Shown in pieces: positions 15,848-25,188 of a stretch of DNA of 64,000 nucleotides (position 1 is the first letter of the stretch; every line of letters begins with the position of its first letter). The DNA comes from Chitinophaga silvisoli (lineage in GTDB: Bacteria > Bacteroidota > Bacteroidia > Chitinophagales > Chitinophagaceae). The stretch covers positions 186,001 to 250,000 of the forward strand of contig NZ_QTJV01000013.1 in assembly GCF_003412465.1 (NCBI RefSeq), written 5' to 3'. Made by a program: the position numbers and the translations under genes. A model generated the notes under the pieces. The model saw nothing but the letters and a program-made list of their open reading frames with translations, did not search any database and had not been told where the DNA came from.

Positions 15848-18800
15848 TTAAATTTCCTTTAATAAGCGCCCCCTCAACTGCACAATACTCCTCTTCAGCC
15901 CCTCCAGCTGCTTCACCACATTCCCCTTCTTCCCCTTCGTATACTCAATCACAAAAGCCACCGCATCCACCAAAAAATCCAGGTGCTCTATCTCCGCCAT
16001 CCGCCTTCCTTTCGATCCCGCCTTCGCCCAGCGCTTCAAATAAGCTTCCAACACTTCATTGAACAACCTGTCTCCCTCTGCCTCGGTATAACTCACAAAC
16101 AATATGCACAAATGCAAATTCGCGATCCCTACAAACTTCCAGTAATCCCCATCATTCGCCTGCGTATTCACCATCGACAACCGCTCTTTCAAACCCGCCA
16201 CCAAACATTCCTTATCCGATGGCAACACCAACTCCCAGGCCCCTCTTTCAAACACTATCTTCTCCCCCCACTTATACTCTCCCAACAAAATCAAAATATA
16301 AAACAGCGTATGATAACTTACATATGTATACGTCTCATAGTTATTGTTCGCCATCCCATCCGCCTTGAAATAATGCAGACCTGCTTCCTTATATGCCACC
16401 ACCTTCTTATCATACACATGCGTCACCATGGACTTCCGCTTGTTCGCACTCCCGATCAATGCATACCGATGCCCCGTCTCTCCCAGGGTCAGCAGACTTT
16501 TCACATCCCTGATGATATGGTCCAGCTCTTTTGCACACGCCGCCGAAGGCGCATTACCATAATCCAGTAATAATTGTTTGCTCCTCACATTACAATACCG
16601 CTCCATCCCTTCAAACGACAATGACCCATGCTTCAGCTCCTTTATAGCTTCAAACTTAACCACCGCCATCCCATAGTCATACAACTCCGCATACGCCATT
16701 GCCTCCAGCTCCGTAATCATCGCCGTCCGCAGGTCTGCCTTATCTACCGCCGCCCCAATCGCATCCAGTCTCGCCAGGTAGTCTACCTCTGTATAATCCC
16801 CGTTCTCCATATCATTCAGCATATTCCGCAATACCAGCTCCGCCTCCTGTGCTATCAAAAACTCATAATGCACTTCCGTCTCCTTCTCTGCCCGGATACG
16901 CAACCTGTAAAAAGGATCTCCATAACACTGATATGCCCCCCATGTATTACTCCGGTGGTGAAAATTATTATAAATCAGCTCTCTGGCCTTTCTGACGGCC
17001 TCTCCAAAGGTATCTCCCGCAAACATCCGCTCATAAAACTCCTTCGTAAAGGCTGCCGCCGCCTCATCGTCCACCGCCCATCCTGCCACTATCGCCACCT
17101 TCACCCCATTCTCTATCATCTGTGTACCCAGGTTCGCCGCCAGCTTATACCGCTGCCTGAAAAAACGATCATCCACCCCATTCATCTTACCCAGGTAACA
17201 ACAATTGATAAACACCAGTTCCGGTACTCCACTCATCTGCTGGATATCAAAAGTCGTCAGGTAGACCTCCTTGCCAATCACCATACCCGAACTCTGCGGA
17301 CATGCCGGATCATACATGCCATGTCCCGCCAGGTGCAGGATCTTATAATCGTCTTTAAAAAGCGTTTCAATGATAGTCGCCGCATTTCCATTCTCCACAT
17401 GCAAGGTCTCAAAATTATTGTCCACCAGGATCTGCGCTACATGCTGCCCCTCCGCCAAAGCACCAGGTAATGGCGCCAGGTATCCACCCAAATCTGGCGC
17501 TGAAATGACACACGCTGTATCCTTTACTACATTATTAATCTTCACCCTGTAATCTTCTGTTGCCAACTGCCGGATCATGCCCGCATTGATACAAAAAGGC
17601 CGCGCATCCGAAACACTGTCCTGCAGCAATTCCCATGGATACCCCGCCGTAAATTTATCCAGGATCCAGTTGATGTTCCACTGCTTCTTCAATTGCTCTT
17701 TGAAATCATTGGGTATCAATAACTCAAAAACCGTCTTCGCTAAGGATGACTTCCATTGATTATGCGTAGAGATCTCTTCCAACAATTTCTCTATGATCTC
17801 ATTGCTGGTATACAACTCACGCTGCTCCTCCCTGGCCCCACCCGTTGACGCACTAAAACTCAGGTGCCTGATCTTTTCATTTGCTACCAGTCTCACTGTA
17901 ATACGATTCCACCACTCATCCACTGTTTCTACAGGTAGCCGTAAGCGTGAGCCCAGTGTTTTATTGATCTTCCGGCTTACGTCTATATTGATTGTCTTAC
18001 TTTCCTCCTTCTGGATATTGTTCAGGTTATAAAATCCATTTAATGCGCGATCTTCGTATTGCTCTAAGAACTCCACCTTTTCAATCAGCTTTGCATCGCC
18101 GTTAAACAGCTGCCTGACCTTGGTATTGGCATTCGTCACCGCCTGCAAAATGGCACGTATAGAATTGCCAACCGTGAGCCCGCCATAACCACAACCAATG
18201 ATCAATGATGAAATACCATTTAAGTTGGGCTGCGATGCATAATTTTTCAGCGGCAACTTACTATTCAGGTTAATCAGGTACTTTGAAATACCCTGCTCTA
18301 CGGTTTGCGTAAGTTGAAAAGCTGTAAGTCCGCCAAACTTTCCGAGGCCGACAATGATCGCACCTTTAAAATCTTCCTGCCCGGATACCAGTACCTCTGT
18401 GGTACCGATCTCCCCCGGGTACAAGCCTAATTTATGCCTTTGCACCAGCGCACCTTTCAGGTTGATGTCAATCGCATTCTCTGCATTGAGAATCCCGTCT
18501 CCGTCAAAATGCCCGGCCAGTAATGGATATTGCGCATATTTCAAATCCCCCTGGGTCACCGTTACCTGTAATGGATTTTCATTGCTCCGGATGGTGTCAG
18601 TTGTGTCCAATCCAAGTAATGTCTTAAACACACCTTTCTCCGAAGTATCAAAATCACTGAACTCAGACACGGTACCAGCAGTTACACCCCTCACCACCGG
18701 TCTGTTCCGGCTCAGCAAATTGGTATACCCATGTTCCAGGATGTCCGCTATCCCGCTGAATAAAGAGTGATCGTTCGCCAGCTCACCATGGACAACATTT

Positions 18801-21205
18801 ACATAATACACCGCATTCAGGGCAATCATTCTCTGTGGAATTCCACTCTCCCATGTCACACTCTGATCACCAGGTTTATTCGCCAGGAAAACCAGTTCCG
18901 GCCCCCTGTTTTTCTGCTCAATACGATAGTCTGAAGTGGTCTCCTTATGTCTGCCCGCGATGTATACAATGTTGCTATAATCGATTCCTTCCATATTGTC
19001 CAGCACCTTATCCCGGTATTCGCCAAAGGCTTTCAGATCGACCTCTGTTGGCAATGGCCAGCTTTCATTACCCAGGGCATTCCGCATGGCCTTCCAGGTG
19101 CTGATATCTGCAAAGTCGTAAGGAGTGGCCCTGGACAAGGGCAATAGGCTCAGGATACCCGGGAAACGGGCAAACATCGCCACCAGATCCTTCTTGCTGT
19201 TAAAGTGGTCGATCATTTTCAATTTCCGGATGATGGGGTCCATACCAAAAAGTACCGCCGGAATACGGAAAGAACCACCTAAAGGCGCCCCTAAAAAAAT
19301 CAGCCTGAATTTGGGAGATGCATTGAGCTTTGCCCATACCTCGGGATGATAAAGGATAAAGTCCCTCGTCAATACGCCCCCCATTGAATGGGCAACGATT
19401 TTGACAGGCTGCCTGTAAGCCAGTAATGCTTCGATCTTATCTTTCAGCAATGCTGCCGTATCCTTCAATGAACGCCGCCAGTCATATGCAAAGGTGACTA
19501 CATCATGAGTAGCTGCAAAAGCAAGACAGATTTCCTTATAGGAAGTCGCAATCAGGCCCGGAGCAGTGATACCACTTTTATCAATACTCATGTGCGTGAG
19601 CTGCCCTTTCAGGAACCGCCAATATTGAATCCAGAGTGCTTGCCCGTTTTCATGCAGGGTGGAACCCATGATACCTGGTATCAGCAACAGAATAGGCTTG
19701 CTGCCTGATACGTTGCTATATGCCACTTCACCACCGTCCAGGTTGAATACTGCCTGCCTGTCCTGGTAGGCCATCTCCTCGGTCCAGGTACTAAAGCCCG
19801 GTATGGTCATATTTTCCCTGGCCTGCAAAGCGTACAGTATAGCCTTGTTGGTATTGCTATTACAGAAGTATTCGAAGTGGTCAATATCCGTTCCTTCATA
19901 AAAGAAGAATTGCAGGGGATTCGCACGCTTTGCACCCAGGTACATAGAACTTGTATCTACCACCAGGTCATTTTTACCTGCATAAAAGAACTTGCTGGCC
20001 AGGATGAGCAGCCCTTTCAAATTCACCTTCGACCTGCTGTTTCCTGCTATGACGGCAAGTTGTTGGGAGATCACTGTTTTGGTGTCCCGGCTGTTGAGTA
20101 CAGTGATAAATGCCGACTCTGGATTCATGGCCTCAATACCCGGCAACACGTCTATATTGTTCTTGGTATCTACGACCGCAGCAATCAGGTTCTTGATAGC
20201 CACTACCACCGGGTTGGCAGCGATCCCTGTGCTATAGGCAATGAGGTTATAACTGATATTGAGAAAATATTCAAGTCTTTTAGATGCCAGCGTAGTACCA
20301 TGCGCCGGACAGGCAATGCGGATAAATTTTTTGATAGTGATCCGCTTGTTCTTCAAAGATGCTTTGATCGCCTTGATGCTCTCTACATCCTTAGTATGCC
20401 CGTTTTTTTGCAGCGAATCGATTTCCTGGTCAGAGAAACCATTGTACAATTCATTATCTGTACAAAACCGGGAAAGAATGTCTCCCAGTAAACCACCACG
20501 GGAATGACTGATGATATGCAGCGTTGCCTCCTGCGGTAATAGCTTCGCTAATAGCGCAATATTTTCAAGCGGACTTTCCGTCAATGAACGGTGCTGAAAA
20601 CCTAAGATATTGGAACCATAGGTTTGTACAATATGATTCCAGGCAGGCGTATTCAGTAATTTATCAAAAGACCCATTGGTAGAAGAACAGGTACCATGCA
20701 GGAATAAGAGATAAGGCTTATCTGTTTGCGTACCGGTAAATTTTCGAAGTTTAAATTCCCTGTCTACCCGGTAAAGATCCGGTGCCATCTCCAGCGCCTT
20801 GTTTTCCAGATCCTCAGCAAGTTGCCTGACCGTATAATTAACTGCCTTCTTAACAAAAATATTCAAAAACTTAAGCGCAATATCTGTCACCACACCCCGT
20901 TCAGTCTCCCCACCACGAAGCGTAAGCGGAATTTCCAGGGTCTCCGGATCCGCATTCCCCCGGAGCACCACCTCCGGAAATATTTCTTCCAGCGAGTCTG
21001 CATTGCCCATCCAGGTGGTGCCATCATCAAAGATTAATTCTACCAGGTTATTCCCGCTCAGGGTAATTTCGCGGGCAACAGAAAACCCTCTCACTGGCCC
21101 GTTCAGACTATAACTTTCAGTCAATTGCAGCAGGGAACCAGCGGGTTCAATATTCGCGGTAAGGGGAAGAGGTTCGCCTTTGACTTTGATTTTGGAGATG
21201 CTCAT
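15848..21205 (-). CDS. CHAT protease with two lipase-like domains
   Basis: A 1785-residue soluble protein. Residues ~165-300 form an alpha/beta-hydrolase (LLFLHGTCSST; nucleophile elbow SHSRGG), and ~505-700 form a second one related to LCAT/PGAP1 lipases (LLLIPGIMGSTLHENG; elbow VAHSMGG). A central alpha/beta region (~860-1100, IIVGLGKFGGLTAFQL and LIIGCGYGGL) is known to me only from such proteins. A CHAT caspase-like domain (~1250-1440) has its catalytic His in LHLAGHGMYD (~1295) and Cys in VFINCCYLG (~1334), both intact. Residues beyond ~1440 are helical, with no clear TPR. The ATG at 21205 begins MSISKIKVKGE; a TTG at 21235 is less likely. The product may cut proteins and lipids after activation by the upstream TIR/ATPase pair; substrates are unknown. 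Confidence 0.85.
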   Translation of the reverse strand: MSISKIKVKGEPLPLTANIEPAGSLLQLTESYSLNGPVRGFSVAREITLSGNNLVELIFDDGTTWMGNADSLEEIFPEVVLRGNADPETLEIPLTLRGGETERGVVTDIALKFLNIFVKKAVNYTVRQLAEDLENKALEMAPDLYRVDREFKLRKFTGTQTDKPYLLFLHGTCSSTNGSFDKLLNTPAWNHIVQTYGSNILGFQHRSLTESPLENIALLAKLLPQEATLHIISHSRGGLLGDILSRFCTDNELYNGFSDQEIDSLQKNGHTKDVESIKAIKASLKNKRITIKKFIRIACPAHGTTLASKRLEYFLNISYNLIAYSTGIAANPVVVAIKNLIAAVVDTKNNIDVLPGIEAMNPESAFITVLNSRDTKTVISQQLAVIAGNSRSKVNLKGLLILASKFFYAGKNDLVVDTSSMYLGAKRANPLQFFFYEGTDIDHFEYFCNSNTNKAILYALQARENMTIPGFSTWTEEMAYQDRQAVFNLDGGEVAYSNVSGSKPILLLIPGIMGSTLHENGQALWIQYWRFLKGQLTHMSIDKSGITAPGLIATSYKEICLAFAATHDVVTFAYDWRRSLKDTAALLKDKIEALLAYRQPVKIVAHSMGGVLTRDFILYHPEVWAKLNASPKFRLIFLGAPLGGSFRIPAVLFGMDPIIRKLKMIDHFNSKKDLVAMFARFPGILSLLPLSRATPYDFADISTWKAMRNALGNESWPLPTEVDLKAFGEYRDKVLDNMEGIDYSNIVYIAGRHKETTSDYRIEQKNRGPELVFLANKPGDQSVTWESGIPQRMIALNAVYYVNVVHGELANDHSLFSGIADILEHGYTNLLSRNRPVVRGVTAGTVSEFSDFDTSEKGVFKTLLGLDTTDTIRSNENPLQVTVTQGDLKYAQYPLLAGHFDGDGILNAENAIDINLKGALVQRHKLGLYPGEIGTTEVLVSGQEDFKGAIIVGLGKFGGLTAFQLTQTVEQGISKYLINLNSKLPLKNYASQPNLNGISSLIIGCGYGGLTVGNSIRAILQAVTNANTKVRQLFNGDAKLIEKVEFLEQYEDRALNGFYNLNNIQKEESKTINIDVSRKINKTLGSRLRLPVETVDEWWNRITVRLVANEKIRHLSFSASTGGAREEQRELYTSNEIIEKLLEEISTHNQWKSSLAKTVFELLIPNDFKEQLKKQWNINWILDKFTAGYPWELLQDSVSDARPFCINAGMIRQLATEDYRVKINNVVKDTACVISAPDLGGYLAPLPGALAEGQHVAQILVDNNFETLHVENGNAATIIETLFKDDYKILHLAGHGMYDPACPQSSGMVIGKEVYLTTFDIQQMSGVPELVFINCCYLGKMNGVDDRFFRQRYKLAANLGTQMIENGVKVAIVAGWAVDDEAAAAFTKEFYERMFAGDTFGEAVRKARELIYNNFHHRSNTWGAYQCYGDPFYRLRIRAEKETEVHYEFLIAQEAELVLRNMLNDMENGDYTEVDYLARLDAIGAAVDKADLRTAMITELEAMAYAELYDYGMAVVKFEAIKELKHGSLSFEGMERYCNVRSKQLLLDYGNAPSAACAKELDHIIRDVKSLLTLGETGHRYALIGSANKRKSMVTHVYDKKVVAYKEAGLHYFKADGMANNNYETYTYVSYHTLFYILILLGEYKWGEKIVFERGAWELVLPSDKECLVAGLKERLSMVNTQANDGDYWKFVGIANLHLCILFVSYTEAEGDRLFNEVLEAYLKRWAKAGSKGRRMAEIEHLDFLVDAVAFVIEYTKGKKGNVVKQLEGLKRSIVQLRGRLLKEI

Positions 21206-21256
21206 GTGGTGTGTATATTGATAGTATAATTGCAATAATAATATCGGGGTAATATG

Positions 21257-23374
21257 CTAGTAGCAGATCAATGCGCTGACGATGCCAGGGGTCTTGGTAC
21301 GGGCATATGTAAGTTTGCACGCAGTGCCATACTTTGAAAGTATTTTCTGAAGGTCTTTAGCCACCGCCAGTTCATCATCCCCGTTATACCTGATTTCGTT
21401 TGATTTTATATAGTAAGGATTTGCAGTATCCGAGGGCACTGTATAGCCCCTGTTCACAACCTGGTATTTGTTCAATCCTCTCAGGTCATTGCCGATGCTG
21501 TAAGTAAGTTTGGGATTAAACTCCTTGCAGATAAAGAGATCAATGCGATATTTGATAGGGAAGGCAACAGCTGTACCGGCATCAGTGCTGCCACGTTTTA
21601 AGTAAATAATACTGTTGATGCGCTGGTTCTTTGAGAAGATGAATGAGAGGGAGTCTTTTGACTCCGGATAAATGTTCCAGCGGTCAAGGTAGAAATTACC
21701 CCGTGTGCTCAGCGAGAGAACGAAACCATCTTTGTTGCTGTAAAATACAGCGCTGTCCACCCCCGGTTGATTCGTAATCTTTTTCACGAAAGATAAGGAG
21801 TCGAATTTATTGCTTAACGCCTGCAGACTGAGATTGCGGAAGTCACCATAAGCGGAGATATTGTCGTCAAAGTAAGTAAGCGCATTGACTTTTTGACTTC
21901 TTAAATCGGCGTAAAATTTTTTAATTTGATCCTTGAAATAGTAAGCAATATTTTGTTCGATAGTGCTGCGGATAGCTTGAATTTGAGGACGGTTTTGCAA
22001 AGCCGTGTCCAGGTCGTAGTAATGCTGCAGACTGGAGAGGTTAAAATTAAGATCGTAGGTGCTGTCGGAAGAGGTATAGTCAGCGATGAATTTATTGTAA
22101 ACTGTCTCCGCATTATTATCTGCAATGGGCGCTGCACCTTCCACGATTAATTTCTTTTGCGGCATAAAGAAAAAGAATGAAACCATCACCAGCAGCAAGC
22201 CTGCTACCCCGCCTGCAAGGTACTTCCAGCGGGAGCTACTATGCTTTACAGGTTCGGTAAGAGCAGGCCTTGTTTTAATATTAACATAGCCCTTGTAGTT
22301 CACCTGACTGGCATCTGTACTCTTTTCCGTCACCTCGTACACCCGTCCCGTTTCTGAAGCTATATTCCCGGGCAATGAAATCTGCATTTCTCCTTTTGCC
22401 ACCTTCACATACGCATCCCTCGCCTGCATCAACACCTCTACATACTGCAAATCATTCGCTACAATCGCCGCAATGGTCTCATACACATAGCCAATATCCT
22501 GCGGATCATTCACCCCTCTCTCCTTCGCAGGCAAGCGCTCCCCATATGCATACAAAGTCCTGTATGGTAGCTTTATCTTCTCTATGAACTGCAAAGGATC
22601 TACTAACAGCTGTTTATCCTTTACCGGCAACCAGGTCAGGATGTCTGCGGACTCCCGCGCTATCCGCCCGATCCACTCATCCTGCAGGCCTGTTTCTGCA
22701 TTTTCTATCCTGCTTGGAACGGGGATCGCATGCAGGTTAAACCGCTCATAGATAATCTTCGATCTCGCCGCCACCGCCTTCCCATATACTTCCTTTATCC
22801 CATTAAAACTCTGCTCATTCGGCGTAAACAGCAACAACAAAATATCAGGCATCATGATAGAACAGATGCCACTGCTATCCGTTAATCCAGTCCTGCTGTC
22901 AATCAACACAAAATCATATTCCCGGATCCAGTAATCCCTGATGTCCTCCAGGTACTGCCCACCATCATAGTTATTATAGAAGCTGGAATAATCAAACTTC
23001 CTTACATTATTTACATAATTGTCATCCCGCTTTCCGGCAGTGAGCAAGTGCAGGTTCTGATGGTCTCCAATCGTCAGCGGCTGGATAAATTCTGTCCAGG
23101 CCAGCTCTCCCGAAGACGTATTGTCCATGCGCATATTCAGCAAGTCAATCAAACCCTTCTGCAGGCGAACACCCTTCAGATCCTTAATATAATTACTAAA
23201 GAAATTCTCCAGGCCAGGGGCCTCCAGATCCCAATCTATCAACAACACCTTATACCCCCAATCTGCCAATATCACGCCCACATTTGCCATAGACATAGAC
23301 CTGCCTACCCCACCCTTGTAGGAATAAAATGTAACTACCCTACCTGTAGGGTATGCGCTTTTTTGCCGATCCAT
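21257..23374 (-). CDS. Membrane-anchored ParA/MinD-like ATPase
   Basis: A 705-residue protein. Residues ~10-300 are a SIMIBI-class ATPase: the deviant Walker A is YKGGVGRSMS, with the signature Lys at 20 and Arg at 25 where a Lys is usual. The switch strand is VLLIDWDLEAPGL and the Walker B strand is FVLIDSRTGLTDSSG. The KGGVGR[ST] form is a known subfamily often beside TIR or effector genes. A single membrane helix lies at ~385-405 (AGGVAGLLLVMVSFFFF), and the ~300 C-terminal residues should be periplasmic. They are rich in Tyr, Asp and Asn, and I do not recognise their fold. The ATG overlaps the TIR stop by 1 nt (TAATG), showing translational coupling. It is probably the nucleotide-dependent switch linking an envelope signal to TIR and CHAT effectors. 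Confidence 0.82.
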   Translation of the reverse strand: MDRQKSAYPTGRVVTFYSYKGGVGRSMSMANVGVILADWGYKVLLIDWDLEAPGLENFFSNYIKDLKGVRLQKGLIDLLNMRMDNTSSGELAWTEFIQPLTIGDHQNLHLLTAGKRDDNYVNNVRKFDYSSFYNNYDGGQYLEDIRDYWIREYDFVLIDSRTGLTDSSGICSIMMPDILLLLFTPNEQSFNGIKEVYGKAVAARSKIIYERFNLHAIPVPSRIENAETGLQDEWIGRIARESADILTWLPVKDKQLLVDPLQFIEKIKLPYRTLYAYGERLPAKERGVNDPQDIGYVYETIAAIVANDLQYVEVLMQARDAYVKVAKGEMQISLPGNIASETGRVYEVTEKSTDASQVNYKGYVNIKTRPALTEPVKHSSSRWKYLAGGVAGLLLVMVSFFFFMPQKKLIVEGAAPIADNNAETVYNKFIADYTSSDSTYDLNFNLSSLQHYYDLDTALQNRPQIQAIRSTIEQNIAYYFKDQIKKFYADLRSQKVNALTYFDDNISAYGDFRNLSLQALSNKFDSLSFVKKITNQPGVDSAVFYSNKDGFVLSLSTRGNFYLDRWNIYPESKDSLSFIFSKNQRINSIIYLKRGSTDAGTAVAFPIKYRIDLFICKEFNPKLTYSIGNDLRGLNKYQVVNRGYTVPSDTANPYYIKSNEIRYNGDDELAVAKDLQKILSKYGTACKLTYARTKTPGIVSALICY

Positions 23375-24018
23375 TACCAGGAAATTAATTGTTGTTGTGG
23401 AGCTGTATGTGCGGTAAAATAATCAGTCAGCCTTTGCTTCACCACCTCAGACCATTCACTCGTATCCCACTCTCTCTTCCACGCCGGAATATTCTTCACA
23501 ATATTCGTCACCGTCTTTACATCCTTCCTCAGCTCCCGCTGAAAAGAAACATAATCTTCTGAGTTAAGGAAGCCCGCTCCAATTACGTTATATTTTGTAT
23601 AGTTCGCCAACTGGATAGAACGGATAATAGGTGGGTAAGGATCCATCTCCTGCAGCAATATGGGCCATATCAACGATCGCGGTACCCTGTTAGGCCCCAG
23701 CTCCAGCTCCAATGCCTCCTCCCGGTAACGCATAGACATAAATTCATACATACACCACTTAGACCGCACCAGGTAAGGCGGTGAAATAATCGCAACCATA
23801 CATTTTGATTGCGCCACATTACTTACAAGCGCTTCTGTAAAATCCTCTCCATCTACCAGCTCACTGGTATCCTGGAAAATCCGGGGATCATCCAATCCCG
23901 CTTCAGCAAAGCTGTCACCAAGGTATTCCTTAAAGAGAGGCAGGAAGTTCTCATTCACCCAACGCTCCTTGGTTCCTCCTCGCTTATAGGAGATGAATAC
24001 ATCGTATTTATAAGGCAT
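23374..24018 (-). CDS. TIR-domain protein, probable NADase
   Basis: A 214-residue protein and first gene of the operon. Residues 1-~165 are a TIR domain: DVFISYKRGG at the beta-A/BB region, IFQDTSELVDGEDFTEAL, and MVAIISPPYLVRSKWCMYEF. The SKWCMYE motif places a glutamate (E92) where SARM1-like TIR NADases carry their catalytic Glu, so NAD cleavage or NAD-derived signal production is plausible. The remainder (~165-214) is a helical tail ending PQQQLISW. No sensor domain is fused, so activation must come from partners, most simply the ATPase whose ATG overlaps this stop codon. A motif shared with another promoter lies ~80 nt upstream. Confidence 0.88.
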   Translation of the reverse strand: MPYKYDVFISYKRGGTKERWVNENFLPLFKEYLGDSFAEAGLDDPRIFQDTSELVDGEDFTEALVSNVAQSKCMVAIISPPYLVRSKWCMYEFMSMRYREEALELELGPNRVPRSLIWPILLQEMDPYPPIIRSIQLANYTKYNVIGAGFLNSEDYVSFQRELRKDVKTVTNIVKNIPAWKREWDTSEWSEVVKQRLTDYFTAHTAPQQQLISW

Positions 24019-24096
24019 AAAGACTTATTTATGGGGCTATAACCGGGGTTCACAGGTTAAATTTAGCTATACTTTTTTAAAGGGCCTGACAGCCAC

Positions 24097-24122
24097 GTAA
24101 AAATACCAACTAGTGGGTAGTT
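24097..24122 (-). promoter_or_regulatory. Putative operator of the TIR operon
   Basis: GTAAAAATACCAACT, 5 nt, GTAGTT: the same layout as at 264-289. Here TACCAACTAGTGGGTA (24104-24119) is an almost perfect 16-bp palindrome with one mismatched pair. It sits 79 nt upstream of the TIR start at 24018. A regulator binding both sites would link the operon with the leftmost exported-protein gene. Confidence 0.45.
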
Positions 24123-24220
24123 ATTATATAATTTTCATATTGAAAAAAATCACCTAAATCAAGGCCCGGCAGCAATGGCATAATGTTCGTATCACAACAA
24201 GCTATTAAAATGATATTGAT

Positions 24221-25105
24221 ATGGCTAATACAACATCCTTACAAAATCCGGTTGATAAACATCCATCCGGTTTTACCCCACAGGAACAATCACTCCCAGG
24301 CTCCGAACAGGACATGCAACCCAAACCTGATCACGGCGAAGATTCTTACAAAGGCAGTGGCAAACTCGCGGGCCGCAAAGCCATTATTACCGGTGCTGAT
24401 TCAGGTATAGGCAAGGCTGTAGCTATTGCATTTGCCCGGGAAGGTGCTGATGTACTCATCTCTTATCTGAATGAAGAAGAAGATGCAAAAGAAACGGCTA
24501 AGTATGTAGAACAGGCTGGTCAAAAGGCAGTGCTGGTGCCTGGTGACATCAGTAGTGAAGAACATTGTAAACAGATAGTAGACAAAGCGCTCAAAGAATT
24601 TGGTAGTATCGACATCATCGTGAACAACGCTGCCTTCCAGGTTACTCATGAGTCACTGCAGGATATACCCAGCGATGAATGGGATCTCACCTTCAAAACA
24701 AATGTGCATGCCATGTTCTACATCCTCAAAGCTGCCGAGCCGCATTTGAAACCGGGCAGCAGTGTTGTCAATACAACGTCTGTCAACGCGTATACACCTA
24801 AGCCGATTCTATTACCCTACACGGTGACCAAAGCTGCCATCCAGAACTTTACCGCTACGCTGGCCCAGCTCTGGGGTGAAAAGGGGATCAGGGTCAATTG
24901 CGTGGCCCCGGGGCCTATCTGGACACCGCTCATACCGGCGAGTTTCTCACCGGAACAGACGGCTGAATTTGGTAAAAACACACCCATGAAACGTGCTGGT
25001 CAACCTGCAGAACTGGCACCCGTGTATGTAATGCTCGCTTCCCAGGAAGCAAGTTATGTATCAGGTGCCACTGTTCCTGTTACAGGCGGCCAACCTACCA
25101 TTTAA
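24221..25105 (+). CDS. SDR oxidoreductase, YghA-like
   Basis: A 294-residue SDR with the ~45-residue N-terminal extension (HPSGFTPQEQSLPGSEQDMQ) seen in YghA-type and stress-related glucose/aldehyde dehydrogenases. The cofactor loop is IITGADSGIGKAVAIAF, the NNAG-equivalent is IVNNAAFQ, the catalytic Ser is in VVNTTSVNAY and Tyr-Lys in LPYTVTKAAIQN. The C-terminal YVSGATVPVTGGQPT is typical of the family. It probably uses NADP(H); the substrate is unknown. It is divergent from the TIR gene with 202 nt between starts, ends 13 nt before a strong terminator, and looks monocistronic. Nothing ties it functionally to the TIR operon. Confidence 0.88.
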   Translation: MANTTSLQNPVDKHPSGFTPQEQSLPGSEQDMQPKPDHGEDSYKGSGKLAGRKAIITGADSGIGKAVAIAFAREGADVLISYLNEEEDAKETAKYVEQAGQKAVLVPGDISSEEHCKQIVDKALKEFGSIDIIVNNAAFQVTHESLQDIPSDEWDLTFKTNVHAMFYILKAAEPHLKPGSSVVNTTSVNAYTPKPILLPYTVTKAAIQNFTATLAQLWGEKGIRVNCVAPGPIWTPLIPASFSPEQTAEFGKNTPMKRAGQPAELAPVYVMLASQEASYVSGATVPVTGGQPTI

Positions 25106-25118
25106 ACTAAAAAAAAGA

Positions 25119-25148
25119 AAGGGCATCTTCAATACTGAAGATGCCCTT
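25119..25148. terminator. Bidirectional intrinsic terminator
   Basis: AAGGGCATCTTC (25119-25130) pairs perfectly with GAAGATGCCCTT (25137-25148) around AATACT. An A-run precedes it on the plus strand, giving a T-run on the minus strand. It separates the convergent SDR and MBL genes. Confidence 0.8.
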
Positions 25149-25188
25149 CTCACCTGTTACCTCTATGCAAGAACCAAAGAAATGAACG

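Noticed and set aside
21206-21235. N-terminal extension of the CHAT protein from TTG at 21235
   Set aside because: It adds ten residues with no family similarity; ATG at 21205 begins the conserved-looking MSISKIKVKGE.
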